DNA of 64,000 nucleotides from Acidithiobacillus thiooxidans ATCC 19377 (GTDB lineage Bacteria; Pseudomonadota; Gammaproteobacteria; Acidithiobacillales; Acidithiobacillaceae): the NCBI RefSeq assembly GCF_009662475.1, contig NZ_CP045571.1, positions 132,501 through 196,500 of the forward strand. Reading direction: 5' to 3'. Under the pieces are notes generated by a model. That model had not been told where the DNA came from and ran no database searches. It saw nothing but the letters and a program-made list of their open reading frames with translations. Positions 1 to 7,629 of this stretch are shown here, in pieces. Made by a program: the position numbers and the translations under genes. Positions within the stretch are counted from its first letter, which is position 1. Every line of letters starts with the position of its first letter.

Positions 1-671
1 TGCGTGGTTTCAAGGTGTCACGTGACCCGCATTTTGTGGAAAAGCTGGAAGATATTGTGGGGTTGTATATGTCTCCCCCGGAGCATGCCTTGGTGCTCTG
101 CGTGGATGAAAAAAGTCAGGTACAGGCCCTGGACCGGACCCAACCGGGACTCCCCCTCAAAAAGGGCCGCGCAGAAACGATGACCCACGACTACAAACGT
201 AATGGCACTACGACCTTGTTTGCCGCCCTCAACGTGCTGGATGGTCAGGTCATCGGACAGTGTCAACAGCGCCATACCCATGTGGAATGGCTGAAGTTCC
301 TGAAGAAAATTGATCGGCAGACGCCCAGGGACAAGGCTCTGCATCTGATTGCCGACAACTATGCGACCCATAAACACCCGGTAGTACAGGCGTGGCTCGA
401 CAAGCACCCGCGTATTCACATGCACTTCACGCCCACTTCGGCATCCTGGCTCAACATGGTCGAGCGTTTCTTTCGGGATATCACGACCCAGCGGTTACGT
501 CGTGGGGTGTTCACCAGTGTGCCTGAACTCATCCAGGCCATTGAGGGGTACATCGACCACCACAACACCCATCCCAAACCTTTCATCTGGACCAAAACCG
601 CCCGCGACATCCTGCAAAAAGTCATTCGCGCCAACAGCCATTTAAGCAGCAAACAGAATGCAACACTACAC
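1..671 (+). mobile_element. IS630-family insertion sequence, copy A (cut by the window edge)
   Basis: This is the right-hand 671 bases of the element that is complete at 23631-24795, here in the opposite orientation. The terminal inverted repeat GTGTAGTGTTGCATTCT is present as its reverse complement at 655-671 and is followed by the TA target duplication at 672-673. Translations in three frames are the same as in the complete copy, so the copies are nearly or fully identical, which suggests recent movement. The left end and the interrupted sequence lie outside the window. Confidence 0.92.
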
Positions 672-674
672 TAG
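3..674 (+). CDS. IS630-family transposase, C-terminal part
   Basis: DDE transposase that cuts and joins DNA at the element ends. Only the last 223 residues lie in the window. They match the C-terminal 60% of the complete 361-residue copy on the minus strand at 23628-24713. All three parts of the catalytic triad are visible: Asp in LCVDEKSQ, Asp in [10 protein letters not shown] and Glu in [10 protein letters not shown]. The stop codon TAG at 672-674 lies outside the inverted repeat: TA comes from the target duplication and G from flanking DNA. The true start is upstream of position 1. Confidence 0.92.
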   Translation, partial: RGFKVSRDPHFVEKLEDIVGLYMSPPEHALVLCVDEKSQVQALDRTQPGLPLKKGRAETMTHDYKRNGTTTLFAALNVLDGQVIGQCQQRHTHVEWLKFLKKIDRQTPRDKALHLIADNYATHKHPVVQAWLDKHPRIHMHFTPTSASWLNMVERFFRDITTQRLRRGVFTSVPELIQAIEGYIDHHNTHPKPFIWTKTARDILQKVIRANSHLSSKQNATLH

Positions 675-714
675 ATTGTGATGACTTATTTTATAACATC
701 GAAGAGGTGAGTAT

Positions 715-1314
715 ATGGATGTCATTACCGCAGTCCAGCAACGTCGTGCAGCGAAGACCTTTGATCCGCATCATCAGATGTCTGCCGAAACCAAAAGAAC
801 GCTTCTGGAGCACGCTTCTTTAGCACCCAGTGCCTACAACATTCAGCATTGGCGGGTTGTGGATGTGCAGGATCCGCAGCTGCGTGCGGCCATTCGTGAA
901 CAAGCCTGGGGTCAGGCACAAGTCACCGATGCATCGGCGCTCTTTGTTTTATGTGCAGATTTGGAGGCGTGGCAGGAAGATCCGCAACGTTACTGGGCGA
1001 CGTCGCCGCAGCCGGTCCAGGATTTTTTATTGCCGAAACTGGATGAATACTATCGCGGAAAACCGGAAATTGCGCGGGATGAAGCCATGCGTACCCTGGG
1101 CATTTTTGGAATGACGTTGATGTTGTTGGCCCAGGATCTCGGCTATGATTCCTGTCCGATGGATGGTTTTGATTTTGATGCTGTGGCAAAACTGATCCAT
1201 TTGCCAGAAAATCATGCGATCGGGTACATGATTGCCGTAGGTAAAGGGACCGAAAATGCCTGGGAAAGAAATCGGGTTGACATCCAGTCCCTGGTAAAAA
1301 CAGATCATTTTTAG
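715..1314 (+). CDS. nitroreductase family protein (FMN-dependent oxidoreductase)
   Basis: A 199-residue protein of the usual size for the nitroreductase family. These are homodimeric cytoplasmic flavoenzymes that pass hydride from NAD(P)H through FMN to nitro compounds, quinones or similar acceptors. The N-terminal QQRRAAKTFD matches the Arg-rich FMN phosphate-binding strand, and APSAYNIQHWR matches the second flavin-binding loop. The C-terminal AVGKGTENAWERNR is also typical. The start is ATG 715 after GAGGTGAG. It lies only 42 bases after the IS630 end, so any promoter farther upstream is separated from it or replaced by the element. The true substrate cannot be inferred. Confidence 0.85.
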   Translation: MDVITAVQQRRAAKTFDPHHQMSAETKRTLLEHASLAPSAYNIQHWRVVDVQDPQLRAAIREQAWGQAQVTDASALFVLCADLEAWQEDPQRYWATSPQPVQDFLLPKLDEYYRGKPEIARDEAMRTLGIFGMTLMLLAQDLGYDSCPMDGFDFDAVAKLIHLPENHAIGYMIAVGKGTENAWERNRVDIQSLVKTDHF

Positions 1315-1335
1315 TGATTCAGGGAGTTTACGTAC

Positions 1336-1375
1336 TATAATCCAGTTCCAGTTGATACGGGCAGGAAATTCCTGC
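1336..1375 (+). promoter_or_regulatory. probable promoter -10 and 15-bp palindrome ahead of the DUF2892 gene
   Basis: A consensus TATAAT lies at 1336-1341, without a convincing -35 box. Twenty bases downstream is GCAGGAAATTCCTGC (1361-1375), with 7-bp arms around one central base. It sits just before the ribosome-binding site, where a bound repressor or an mRNA hairpin could limit expression. Which protein would bind is unknown. Confidence 0.4.
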
Positions 1376-1388
1376 AGGAGAGAGGGCA

Positions 1389-1595
1389 ATGCCAGTCAAT
1401 GAAGGAAGCATGGATCGTCTGATCCGGGTGATTGTGGGGTTGGTGATTATTGTGGTGCTCGCAGTATTCTTGCACGGTGAAAACAAATGGTGGGCAGTGG
1501 TTGGATTGGTGCCCCTGATTACTGGAATCACTGGTTTTTGTGGGTTGTATACTTTGCTGGGTATCAAAACCTGCCCGGTAAAAAAGCATTCCTGA
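1389..1595 (+). CDS. DUF2892 (YgaP-type transmembrane domain) small membrane protein
   Basis: A 68-residue protein matching the DUF2892 family: an N-terminal NEGSMDRLIRV, one hydrophobic segment (about residues 12-28), a second (about 34-53), and the ending GLYTLLGIKTC. In YgaP this domain forms the membrane part attached to a rhodanese; here it stands alone, with no rhodanese next to it. The start is ATG 1389 behind GGAGAGAGGG. The Cys in TGFCGLYT and in IKTC are family features. It is probably transcribed alone, with a terminator immediately after it. Function is unknown; a role in sulfur or metal homeostasis is only a guess. Confidence 0.85.
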   Translation: MPVNEGSMDRLIRVIVGLVIIVVLAVFLHGENKWWAVVGLVPLITGITGFCGLYTLLGIKTCPVKKHS

Positions 1596-1643
1596 GATCA
1601 GGATGTATCCTCCTTAGCTCAGTATAAGGTTTAGTGAAAACAG

Positions 1644-1672
1644 AAGGCACGGTCGTCCCGTGCCTTTGGTTT
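1644..1672 (+). terminator. Rho-independent terminator after the DUF2892 gene
   Basis: A perfect 9-bp stem AAGGCACGG/CCGTGCCTT (1644-1652 and 1658-1666) with loop TCGTC is followed by a modest T-rich tail, TGGTTT. Its position makes the GTG at 1660 an unlikely start for the next gene. Confidence 0.65.
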
Positions 1673-1695
1673 ATCAGGCATGGCAAGGAAAAACG

Positions 1696-2895
1696 TTGCT
1701 GCATAAAAGACGACTGATTTTTATCCTGGGCATGTTAAGCGCCTTTGGCCCGATGTCTATTGATATGTACCTTCCCAGTCTGCCGACGCTGTCCCGCTAT
1801 TTTACAGCGCCACATCTGGCGGTGCAGTTGACCCTGGCCAGTTTTTTTGTAGGACTTTCTCTGGGGCAGTTGTTTTTTGGGACGCTTTCGGATCGTTTTG
1901 GACGCCGCCGACCCCTGTTGCTGGGACTGATACTGTATGTGCTGACTTCGGCTGGCTGTGCTTTATCTCCCTCTATCGGGGTGCTGATCGGTCTACGTTT
2001 TGTGCAGGGGCTGGGAGCATGCGCAGGTCTGGTGATTTCCCGGGCCGTGGTGCGTGATTTGTTTTCCCCCAGGGAAGCGCCACATATTTTTGCCGCCATG
2101 ATTCTAGTGATGGGCCTTGCCCCTATTATCGCGCCGTTGATGGGCGGATACTTGCTGGTCTGGTTGGGATGGCAGAGTATTTTCTGGTTGTTGACAGTAT
2201 TCGGGCTGTTTATTTTTGGGCTGGTCTATCTGGGATTGCACGAAAGCCATCAACCCACAGCGGAACATTCCCTGGAGGTCAGCAAGGTTTTGCGGCGTTA
2301 CCATGCGCTCTTGCAGGACAGGCGTTTTATGGCTTTTTCTTTGGTTTATGCCATGTGCTACGGCGGCATGTTTGCGTATATTGCCGGATCACCCTTTGTG
2401 TTTATTGATCTTTATAAAGTCCCGGCCAACAGTTTTGGCTGGATATTCGGTGCCAATGCCTTGGGCCTGGTAGTCATGTCACAACTCAACCGAATCCTGC
2501 ATCGGCGCTACACAGCAGAAGGAATCCTCCAGACGGTGGTGATCATTCAGTTGCTGGCGGGTATCGTATTGTTTATCATTGGTTATTATCCAGAAATCAG
2601 CATGTTTGCCATTATGCTGCCGCTGTTCGTCTATGTCGCGAGCATTGGTCTGGTCGGTCCCAATGCCACGGCACTGGCCATGGCCGGGCAAGGCGCTCAT
2701 GCGGGCGGTGCCTCAGCACTGCTCGGAGCCATGCAGTTTACGGCTGCATCTGTTTCTGCCATGGTTATTGGCAGTATGGTCATGCACAGTGCGTTCCCAT
2801 TGGGCATTACCATTCTGGGTTGTGCTGCTGTTGCGGTGGTCGGTTTGCGCTACGCCCGTAAGCTGCAAGATCCTGCCCTGCTCATGAAAAGCTGA
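1696..2895 (+). CDS. Bcr/CflA-type multidrug efflux transporter (MFS)
   Basis: A twelve-helix major facilitator protein of the drug:H+ antiporter (Bcr/CflA) branch, in the inner membrane. Evidence: DMYLPSLP in the first helix (typical of Bcr), motif A GTLSDRFGRRRPLLLG between helices 2 and 3, and RFVQGLGACAG (motif B) in helix 4. The open frame extends to a GTG at 1660, but that codon is inside a terminator stem and has no ribosome-binding site. TTG 1696 follows AAGGAA at good spacing and gives a 399-residue protein starting just before the first helix, so I prefer it. It converges with the minus-strand gene ending at 2905. The substrate is unknown. Confidence 0.85.
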   Translation: MLHKRRLIFILGMLSAFGPMSIDMYLPSLPTLSRYFTAPHLAVQLTLASFFVGLSLGQLFFGTLSDRFGRRRPLLLGLILYVLTSAGCALSPSIGVLIGLRFVQGLGACAGLVISRAVVRDLFSPREAPHIFAAMILVMGLAPIIAPLMGGYLLVWLGWQSIFWLLTVFGLFIFGLVYLGLHESHQPTAEHSLEVSKVLRRYHALLQDRRFMAFSLVYAMCYGGMFAYIAGSPFVFIDLYKVPANSFGWIFGANALGLVVMSQLNRILHRRYTAEGILQTVVIIQLLAGIVLFIIGYYPEISMFAIMLPLFVYVASIGLVGPNATALAMAGQGAHAGGASALLGAMQFTAASVSAMVIGSMVMHSAFPLGITILGCAAVAVVGLRYARKLQDPALLMKS

Positions 2896-2904
2896 ATGGA
2901 CTTT

Positions 2905-3210
2905 TTAGCAGGAACCCGGCCGGCATAACCATGCGTCACTGACCTGACCATTGGCATCAAGACGCACATGCGCCTGTCCCTGTTGTCGCAGACGCTGATC
3001 TCCAGCAGCTCCAAAGGGGACCAGTTCTTCAAAATCAAACTGACAAAGCACAATCACTTCATTGCCCTCATGCTCGGGAAGACTGCAGTGACACTGTGCA
3101 CCTTCCCTGAGTGCCACACCACCCATGCTGGTGAAGCTGGCCAGCAGTTGTTTTTGCTCCAGATAGTCCAATATGCCCGACTGGACGACGGGGTCTTCCC
3201 AAATATTCAT
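2905..3210 (-). CDS. hypothetical protein, 101 residues
   Basis: Not recognised. A good ribosome-binding site (GAGGAG, 7 bases before ATG 3210) and a soluble, acidic sequence with normal composition support a real gene. It has five Cys (CHC near residue 40, one in VLCQF, and two near the C-terminus, LCRPGSC), which could bind metal or form disulfides. There is no signal peptide or membrane helix. It is divergent from nuoA and shares its 150-bp upstream region, and its 3' end is 9 bases from the end of the MFS gene. Confidence 0.55.
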   Translation of the reverse strand: MNIWEDPVVQSGILDYLEQKQLLASFTSMGGVALREGAQCHCSLPEHEGNEVIVLCQFDFEELVPFGAAGDQRLRQQGQAHVRLDANGQVSDAWLCRPGSC

Positions 3211-3360
3211 GTGAGAGCTCCTCAGATGCGCTACAAATGATGGTCTATACTATACAGCGTAGTTCAATGATGACACTGCGTGGTATCGCGCCGTGCCTGA
3301 ATTCTGAAAAGGGGGCTTTTTGTATTTTTCGACAAAAATCGCACTTTGGGAGAATCGGCA
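3211..3360. promoter_or_regulatory. divergent intergenic region ahead of the nuo operon
   Basis: This 150-bp region must hold the start signals for nuoA-N and for the minus-strand gene. On the plus strand TATACT at 3246-3251 could be a -10 box, but no good -35 precedes it. A short inverted repeat ATTTTT-cgac-AAAAAT lies at 3324-3339, just before the nuoA ribosome-binding site. No clear operator is seen. Confidence 0.3.
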
Positions 3361-3720
3361 ATGATGGCGAGCCCTGCCCTGATAGTCGGGATTTTTGCCG
3401 CTGCAGTGTTGCTGGTATTGATGAGTATTCTCTGGATATCGGGTCTGCTCGGCGGACAACACCCCAATCGCAATAAAAACATTCCTTTTGAAAGTGGGCT
3501 GGGAGCCAACACCAGTACGCATCCGCGAACCCCCGTTGCTTTTTATCTTCTGGCCGTTTCCTTTCTGGTGTTTGAGCTGGAAGCCGCTTTTCTTTTTGCC
3601 TGGGCGGTGGCTTTTCATGCCTTGGGCTGGGGACCGGTTGTGGCTGGACTGGCTTTTATGGTGATCTTGGGTCTGGGCTTGTTTTATGAGTGGCGCATGG
3701 GAGGTTTGCAATGGCATTAG
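3361..3720 (+). CDS. nuoA: NADH-quinone oxidoreductase subunit A
   Basis: Small membrane subunit of complex I near the quinone channel. It has 119 residues with three transmembrane helices (about 7-29, 62-83 and 89-110). The conserved loop after helix 1 contains [10 protein letters not shown], and [14 protein letters not shown] in helix 2 carries the acidic residues typical of NuoA. An upstream in-frame TTG at 3346 exists, but ATG 3361 sits 8 bases after GGGAG and gives the family length. It is the first gene of a 14-subunit operon in 13 genes; nuoB starts inside its last codons. In iron- and sulfur-oxidising acidophiles complex I is thought to run uphill, making NADH from quinol using the proton gradient. 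Confidence 0.96.
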   Translation: MMASPALIVGIFAAAVLLVLMSILWISGLLGGQHPNRNKNIPFESGLGANTSTHPRTPVAFYLLAVSFLVFELEAAFLFAWAVAFHALGWGPVVAGLAFMVILGLGLFYEWRMGGLQWH

Positions 3721-4211
3721 CTCCGGGTCCCTTGTCTTTGCTGGTGGGCAAATTTGAAGAAATGCTGGCTTGGAGTCGGGCAGGTTCTCTCTGGCCCCTG
3801 AATTTTGGCACTTCCTGCTGTTTTATTGAAATGGTGGCTGCCGTGACGCCCCGCCATGATTTGTCGCGATTTGGTGCAGAGGTGCTGCGCGGCTCGCCCC
3901 GGCAGTCGGATGTGCTGATCACTTCAGGGACGATTTTCGTGAAAATGGCGCCCATGATTCTGGAGATATATGAACAAATGCTGGAGCCCAAATGGGTAAT
4001 TTCCATGGGCTCCTGTTCCAATTCCGGAGGCATGTATGATGTCTACAGCGTAGTCCAGGGTATTGATCGACTGCTGCCTGTAGATATTTATGTGCCGGGT
4101 TGTCCACCCCGCCCGGAAGCCCTGATGGACGGTTTGTTATTGTTGCAGCAGAAAATCCGGCGTAATCCTCCCCGGATATTTCAGCGGGAGCTGACTAATG
4201 CTTCTGGCTGA
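3711..4211 (+). CDS. nuoB: NADH-quinone oxidoreductase subunit B
   Basis: Peripheral-arm subunit that carries the terminal iron-sulfur cluster N2, which gives electrons to quinone (or takes them from quinol in reverse flow). The N2 ligands are visible: the tandem Cys pair in TSCCFIEM, Cys in MGSCSNSGG and Cys in PGCPPRPE. It is 166 residues, normal for the family. The open frame reaches back to 3690, but ATG 3711 has a strong GGGAGG seven bases upstream and gives the expected N-terminus. It overlaps nuoA by 10 bases and nuoCD by 14, indicating translational coupling. Confidence 0.97.
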   Translation: MALAPGPLSLLVGKFEEMLAWSRAGSLWPLNFGTSCCFIEMVAAVTPRHDLSRFGAEVLRGSPRQSDVLITSGTIFVKMAPMILEIYEQMLEPKWVISMGSCSNSGGMYDVYSVVQGIDRLLPVDIYVPGCPPRPEALMDGLLLLQQKIRRNPPRIFQRELTNASG

Positions 4212-5898
4212 GATGCTGCAAAAGCACTTTGCTGCGAGTCCGGTTACCGATGGGCGGGATGGCTGGCCGGATTTTCTGCTGCCTGAAGAGCAGTTGCTGC
4301 CGGCCATGCAATTCCTGCATGAACAAATGCAACCGTCTTTTCCGATGTTGCTGGATTTGACGGCCGTGGATGAAGGATCACATGGTGCCGCAGAGGCTGC
4401 ACAATATACCTTGACCTATCATCTGCACGGACTGGAGGGTTGTGGTGCCCTGCGTTTGCGGGTGACACACGCCGACGCCGAGCTTCCGGTACCGTCGATA
4501 ACCGGTATTTTTGCCAATGCCAATTGGTATGAACGGGAAGTGTACGATCTGTTTGGTCTGCAGTTCAGTGGTCATCCGGATTTGCGGCGCATTTTACTCC
4601 CGCCCCTCTGGGAAGGGCACCCGCTGCGAAAAAGCGAAGCCATCCGCGCCACAGAGCGCCCCGCCTATCGTTTGAGTAAAACCGATTTGCAGGAAGCACT
4701 CAAAGCCTACAGCGACGAGGTGTCAGCTCCGGAATCCGGGCAGACGGTACTGAATGTTGGCCCACATCATCCAGGAACCCACGGAATTTTGCGCTTTGTA
4801 CTGAAAATTTCCGGGGAAAAAATTGCCAGCGTGGACCCCGATATTGGTTATCACCATCGGGGTGTGGAAAAAATAGCCGAAGGACATACGTTCCATAATT
4901 TTATTCCCTATACCGACCGGGTGGATTATCTGGGGGGAATCCTGGGTGAGTTTCCCTATGTCCGTGCGGTGGAGATGCTGGCGGATTTGCAATTGCCGGA
5001 TCGCGCCGAGGGTATCCGGACCTTGTTGGCGGAAATCTGCCGGATATCTTCCCATTTGGTGTGGTTGGGAAGCTATGGAAATGATCTCGGCACCATGGGA
5101 CCGGCATTTTATGCATTTCGGGATAGAGCGCTGTTGCTCGATCTGATCGAAAAATATACCGGCGGGCGCCTGCATCCACAGTTTTTTCGGATTGGTGGAG
5201 TAGCGGCTGACTTGCCGGAGGACTGGCGCGATGATCTGCTGCAAGTCCTCCAGAAAGTAGAGTCCGGTTTGCGGGATACGGAGATACTCACTGTAGGGAA
5301 TCCCATTTTCCGCGCCCGCACTCAGGGGATTGGGGTGCTGTCAGCGGCGCAGGCGGAAAAGTGGGGCGCATCGGGTATTGTCTTGCGCAGTACGGGCAAA
5401 GCCTGGGATATGCGCAAAGCAGCACCCTACGGGCTATACGATGCTCTTGATTTTGAGGTGCCGACCTCCACCGATGGGGATGCTTTAGCCAGAACCCAAC
5501 TGCATATTGATGAAATTCGCGAAAGTATCGGGATGCTTCGGCAGCTCGCCGACAAAATGCCGGATGGTGCGACTCTGGCTGCTGACGCCCGGTATGCCCT
5601 GCCACCCAAAGACCATACCTTGCGGGATATTGAAACGCTGATTCACCATTTCGAGCAGATGGCGGGCGAAATTGGTCCTCCTGCAGGACAGGTACTGAGC
5701 ATCACCGAGTCAGCGCGCGGCATGCTCGCCTATTACATTGTGGCTGACGGTAGCGCCCACCCATACCGGCTCAGGGTACGGACTCCTTCCTTCCCCCACG
5801 TCCAGCTGATTACCGAACTGGGGCGCGATACGGCCCTCCCCGATTTTATTGCCACGATTGGATCCATAGATTATGTCCTCGCCGACCTCGATCGTTGA
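4198..5898 (+). CDS. nuoCD: NADH-quinone oxidoreductase fused subunit C/D
   Basis: One 566-residue chain combining NuoC (about residues 1-155; ending with [13 protein letters not shown] and the GHPLRK motif) and NuoD (from about 180, starting [13 protein letters not shown]). NuoD forms the quinone-binding pocket with NuoB; the HPGTHG loop and the [10 protein letters not shown] segment are conserved. The linker between the parts is about 25 residues. Fusion of C and D is known from E. coli and relatives, while many bacteria keep separate genes. ATG 4198 follows GGGAG and overlaps nuoB by 14 bases. Confidence 0.97.
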   Translation: MLLAEMLQKHFAASPVTDGRDGWPDFLLPEEQLLPAMQFLHEQMQPSFPMLLDLTAVDEGSHGAAEAAQYTLTYHLHGLEGCGALRLRVTHADAELPVPSITGIFANANWYEREVYDLFGLQFSGHPDLRRILLPPLWEGHPLRKSEAIRATERPAYRLSKTDLQEALKAYSDEVSAPESGQTVLNVGPHHPGTHGILRFVLKISGEKIASVDPDIGYHHRGVEKIAEGHTFHNFIPYTDRVDYLGGILGEFPYVRAVEMLADLQLPDRAEGIRTLLAEICRISSHLVWLGSYGNDLGTMGPAFYAFRDRALLLDLIEKYTGGRLHPQFFRIGGVAADLPEDWRDDLLQVLQKVESGLRDTEILTVGNPIFRARTQGIGVLSAAQAEKWGASGIVLRSTGKAWDMRKAAPYGLYDALDFEVPTSTDGDALARTQLHIDEIRESIGMLRQLADKMPDGATLAADARYALPPKDHTLRDIETLIHHFEQMAGEIGPPAGQVLSITESARGMLAYYIVADGSAHPYRLRVRTPSFPHVQLITELGRDTALPDFIATIGSIDYVLADLDR

Positions 5899-6385
5899 CT
5901 TGAATGATGCATCGCTTCTCGCCAGGTTGCAGGATCTGGTGGTGGCGTCACCGGTTCCGGAAGCCGCCATCAGTGAAGTCCTGCAGGTCCTGCAAAAGGC
6001 CAGAGGCTACATTGATGAGGATGCATTGCGTCTGGCAGCGTCTTTGACCGGGTTGAGTCCGGTCAAGGTCGAGGAGCTTTGCACCTTTTACAGCCTGGTG
6101 TTGCGTGAACCGGTGGGCACCCATGTTCTGCGCATCTGTGACAGCATCGCCTGCCATATGGCCGGGGCTCAGGATATCCTGACCCAGGCCCGCCAGCATT
6201 CGGGCGTGGATCTCGGTGAGGTCAGTCGCAGTGGCAAACTGACGGTGATACCGCATGTCTGCATTGGCCTCTGTGATCGGGCCCCCGCCCTGATGGTGGA
6301 TGACCAGGCGCTGGGACCGGTGGACACCCAGACATTGACCCGGCTTTTGGCACAACTGGAGGCGGATATATGGAAGCCATCCTGA
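5873..6385 (+). CDS. nuoE: NADH-quinone oxidoreductase subunit E
   Basis: A 170-residue thioredoxin-fold subunit that binds the [2Fe-2S] cluster N1a next to the FMN site in NuoF. Four Cys ligands are visible: two in ICDSIACHM and two in HVCIGLCDRAP. The helical N-terminal part (KARGYIDEDALRLAA and VEELCTFYS) is typical. It starts at ATG 5873, 26 bases before the end of nuoCD, and overlaps nuoF by 16 bases, so translation is probably coupled on both sides. Confidence 0.96.
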   Translation: MSSPTSIVDLNDASLLARLQDLVVASPVPEAAISEVLQVLQKARGYIDEDALRLAASLTGLSPVKVEELCTFYSLVLREPVGTHVLRICDSIACHMAGAQDILTQARQHSGVDLGEVSRSGKLTVIPHVCIGLCDRAPALMVDDQALGPVDTQTLTRLLAQLEADIWKPS

Positions 6386-7629
6386 GCCGGCATTTTGCAG
6401 ATCCCGATCCGGCAGATCTGCGCGCTTACCGGGATGCCGGGGGGTATGTGGGGCTTGCAAGAGCCGTGCAGATGGATCCCGCTGATATTATTGCGGAACT
6501 AGAAAAATCCGGGCTTCGGGGTTGTGGTGGTGCGGGCTTTCCGACGGGTCTCAAATGGCGTCTGCGCGGAGTTGATGCTCCTGAACCGCGTTATCTGGTT
6601 TGCAATCTGGATGAAACCGAGCCGGGCAGTATCAAGGACCGTGCTCTGCTTTTCGGGGCTCCGCACCATATTCTGGAAGGCATGTTTATTGCGGCTCACG
6701 CTCTGGGGGTGCGTTATGCCGTCATTTTTGTACGGGGTGAATATGCAGCAGGTGCCCGTGTTCTGGAAAAAGCACTGCATCAGGCCCGCGAGGCAGGACT
6801 CATGCGCTTGCCTGATGGCGATTTGCGCCTGGATATTCATGTTTCTTTGGGACGCTATATTTGTGGCGAAGATTCGGCCATTCTCAATGCCATTGAAGGC
6901 AAACGCGCAAATCCGCGTAAAAAACCTCCGCATATCAGTCAACAGGGGCTCTGGCAGCAACCGACCACTGTCAACAACGCCGAAACCATTGCGCATTTGC
7001 CGGGTATTTTCGCGCATGGCGCGGACTGGTTTCGCAGTCTGGGCGTCAATGGCGGCGTGGGCAGCAAATTGTACAGTGTCTGTGGCCCTGCGAAACGCCT
7101 CGGTGTTTTTGAATTGCCCATGGGAACGACCGCTCAGGAAATACTGTTTGAACATGCTGGAGGTTTGCAGCCAGGGCGCACTTTGCGCGCGGTGTTGCCG
7201 GGGGGCTCCTCCACACCCTTTCTGATGCCCGAACACTTCGATACGCCCATGCATTTTGATGCGGTGGCCAAAGTCGGTTCGCGACTGGGTACAGGCGGCT
7301 TCATTCTGATGGATGATCGGCAGTGCCCCGTCGATTTTCTGGTGGCGACGACCCGTTTTTTCGCGCGCGAATCGTGTGGATTCTGCACGCCCTGCCGGGA
7401 AGGCTTGCCCTATGTGCGCTGGTTGCTGGAGCGGATTGAGGCTGGAGAAGGCAGTGCCGAGGATATTGCGACCCTGCATCAGCTTGGTGGGCAAATTGCC
7501 CCCAACAGTTTTTGTGCGTTGGCTCCGGGAGCGCTGATGCCGGTGCTTTCGGGTTTACATGCCTTTGCGGATGATTTTGAGGCACATGTTCGCCTGGGTC
7601 ATTGTCCATATCGGGGGCCTCAATCATGA
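6370..7629 (+). CDS. nuoF: NADH-quinone oxidoreductase subunit F (NADH/FMN site)
   Basis: A 419-residue catalytic subunit holding FMN, the NADH site and [4Fe-4S] cluster N3. Visible: the FMN loop GAGFPTGLKW, GRYICGEDSAILN, and the N3 motif ESCGFCTPCREG with the fourth Cys in SFCALAP. Odd point: the glycine-rich loop, normally GRGGAG, reads GCGGAG (Cys at residue 52 instead of Arg), and the neighbouring NADE segment reads NLDE. ATG 6370 overlaps nuoE by 16 bases, and the end overlaps nuoG by ATGA. Confidence 0.96.
   Translation: MEAILSRHFADPDPADLRAYRDAGGYVGLARAVQMDPADIIAELEKSGLRGCGGAGFPTGLKWRLRGVDAPEPRYLVCNLDETEPGSIKDRALLFGAPHHILEGMFIAAHALGVRYAVIFVRGEYAAGARVLEKALHQAREAGLMRLPDGDLRLDIHVSLGRYICGEDSAILNAIEGKRANPRKKPPHISQQGLWQQPTTVNNAETIAHLPGIFAHGADWFRSLGVNGGVGSKLYSVCGPAKRLGVFELPMGTTAQEILFEHAGGLQPGRTLRAVLPGGSSTPFLMPEHFDTPMHFDAVAKVGSRLGTGGFILMDDRQCPVDFLVATTRFFARESCGFCTPCREGLPYVRWLLERIEAGEGSAEDIATLHQLGGQIAPNSFCALAPGALMPVLSGLHAFADDFEAHVRLGHCPYRGPQS

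Noticed and set aside
1660-1695. In-frame GTG at 1660 as the MFS start
   Set aside because: It lies inside the terminator stem of the preceding gene and has no ribosome-binding site; TTG 1696 after AAGGAA is better placed.
6499-7494. Long antisense frames inside nuoF, nuoG, pdhB, gltA and the his genes (e.g. 331 codons at 6499-7494)
   Set aside because: They are shadows of strongly conserved genes on the other strand, with no family match or start signals.
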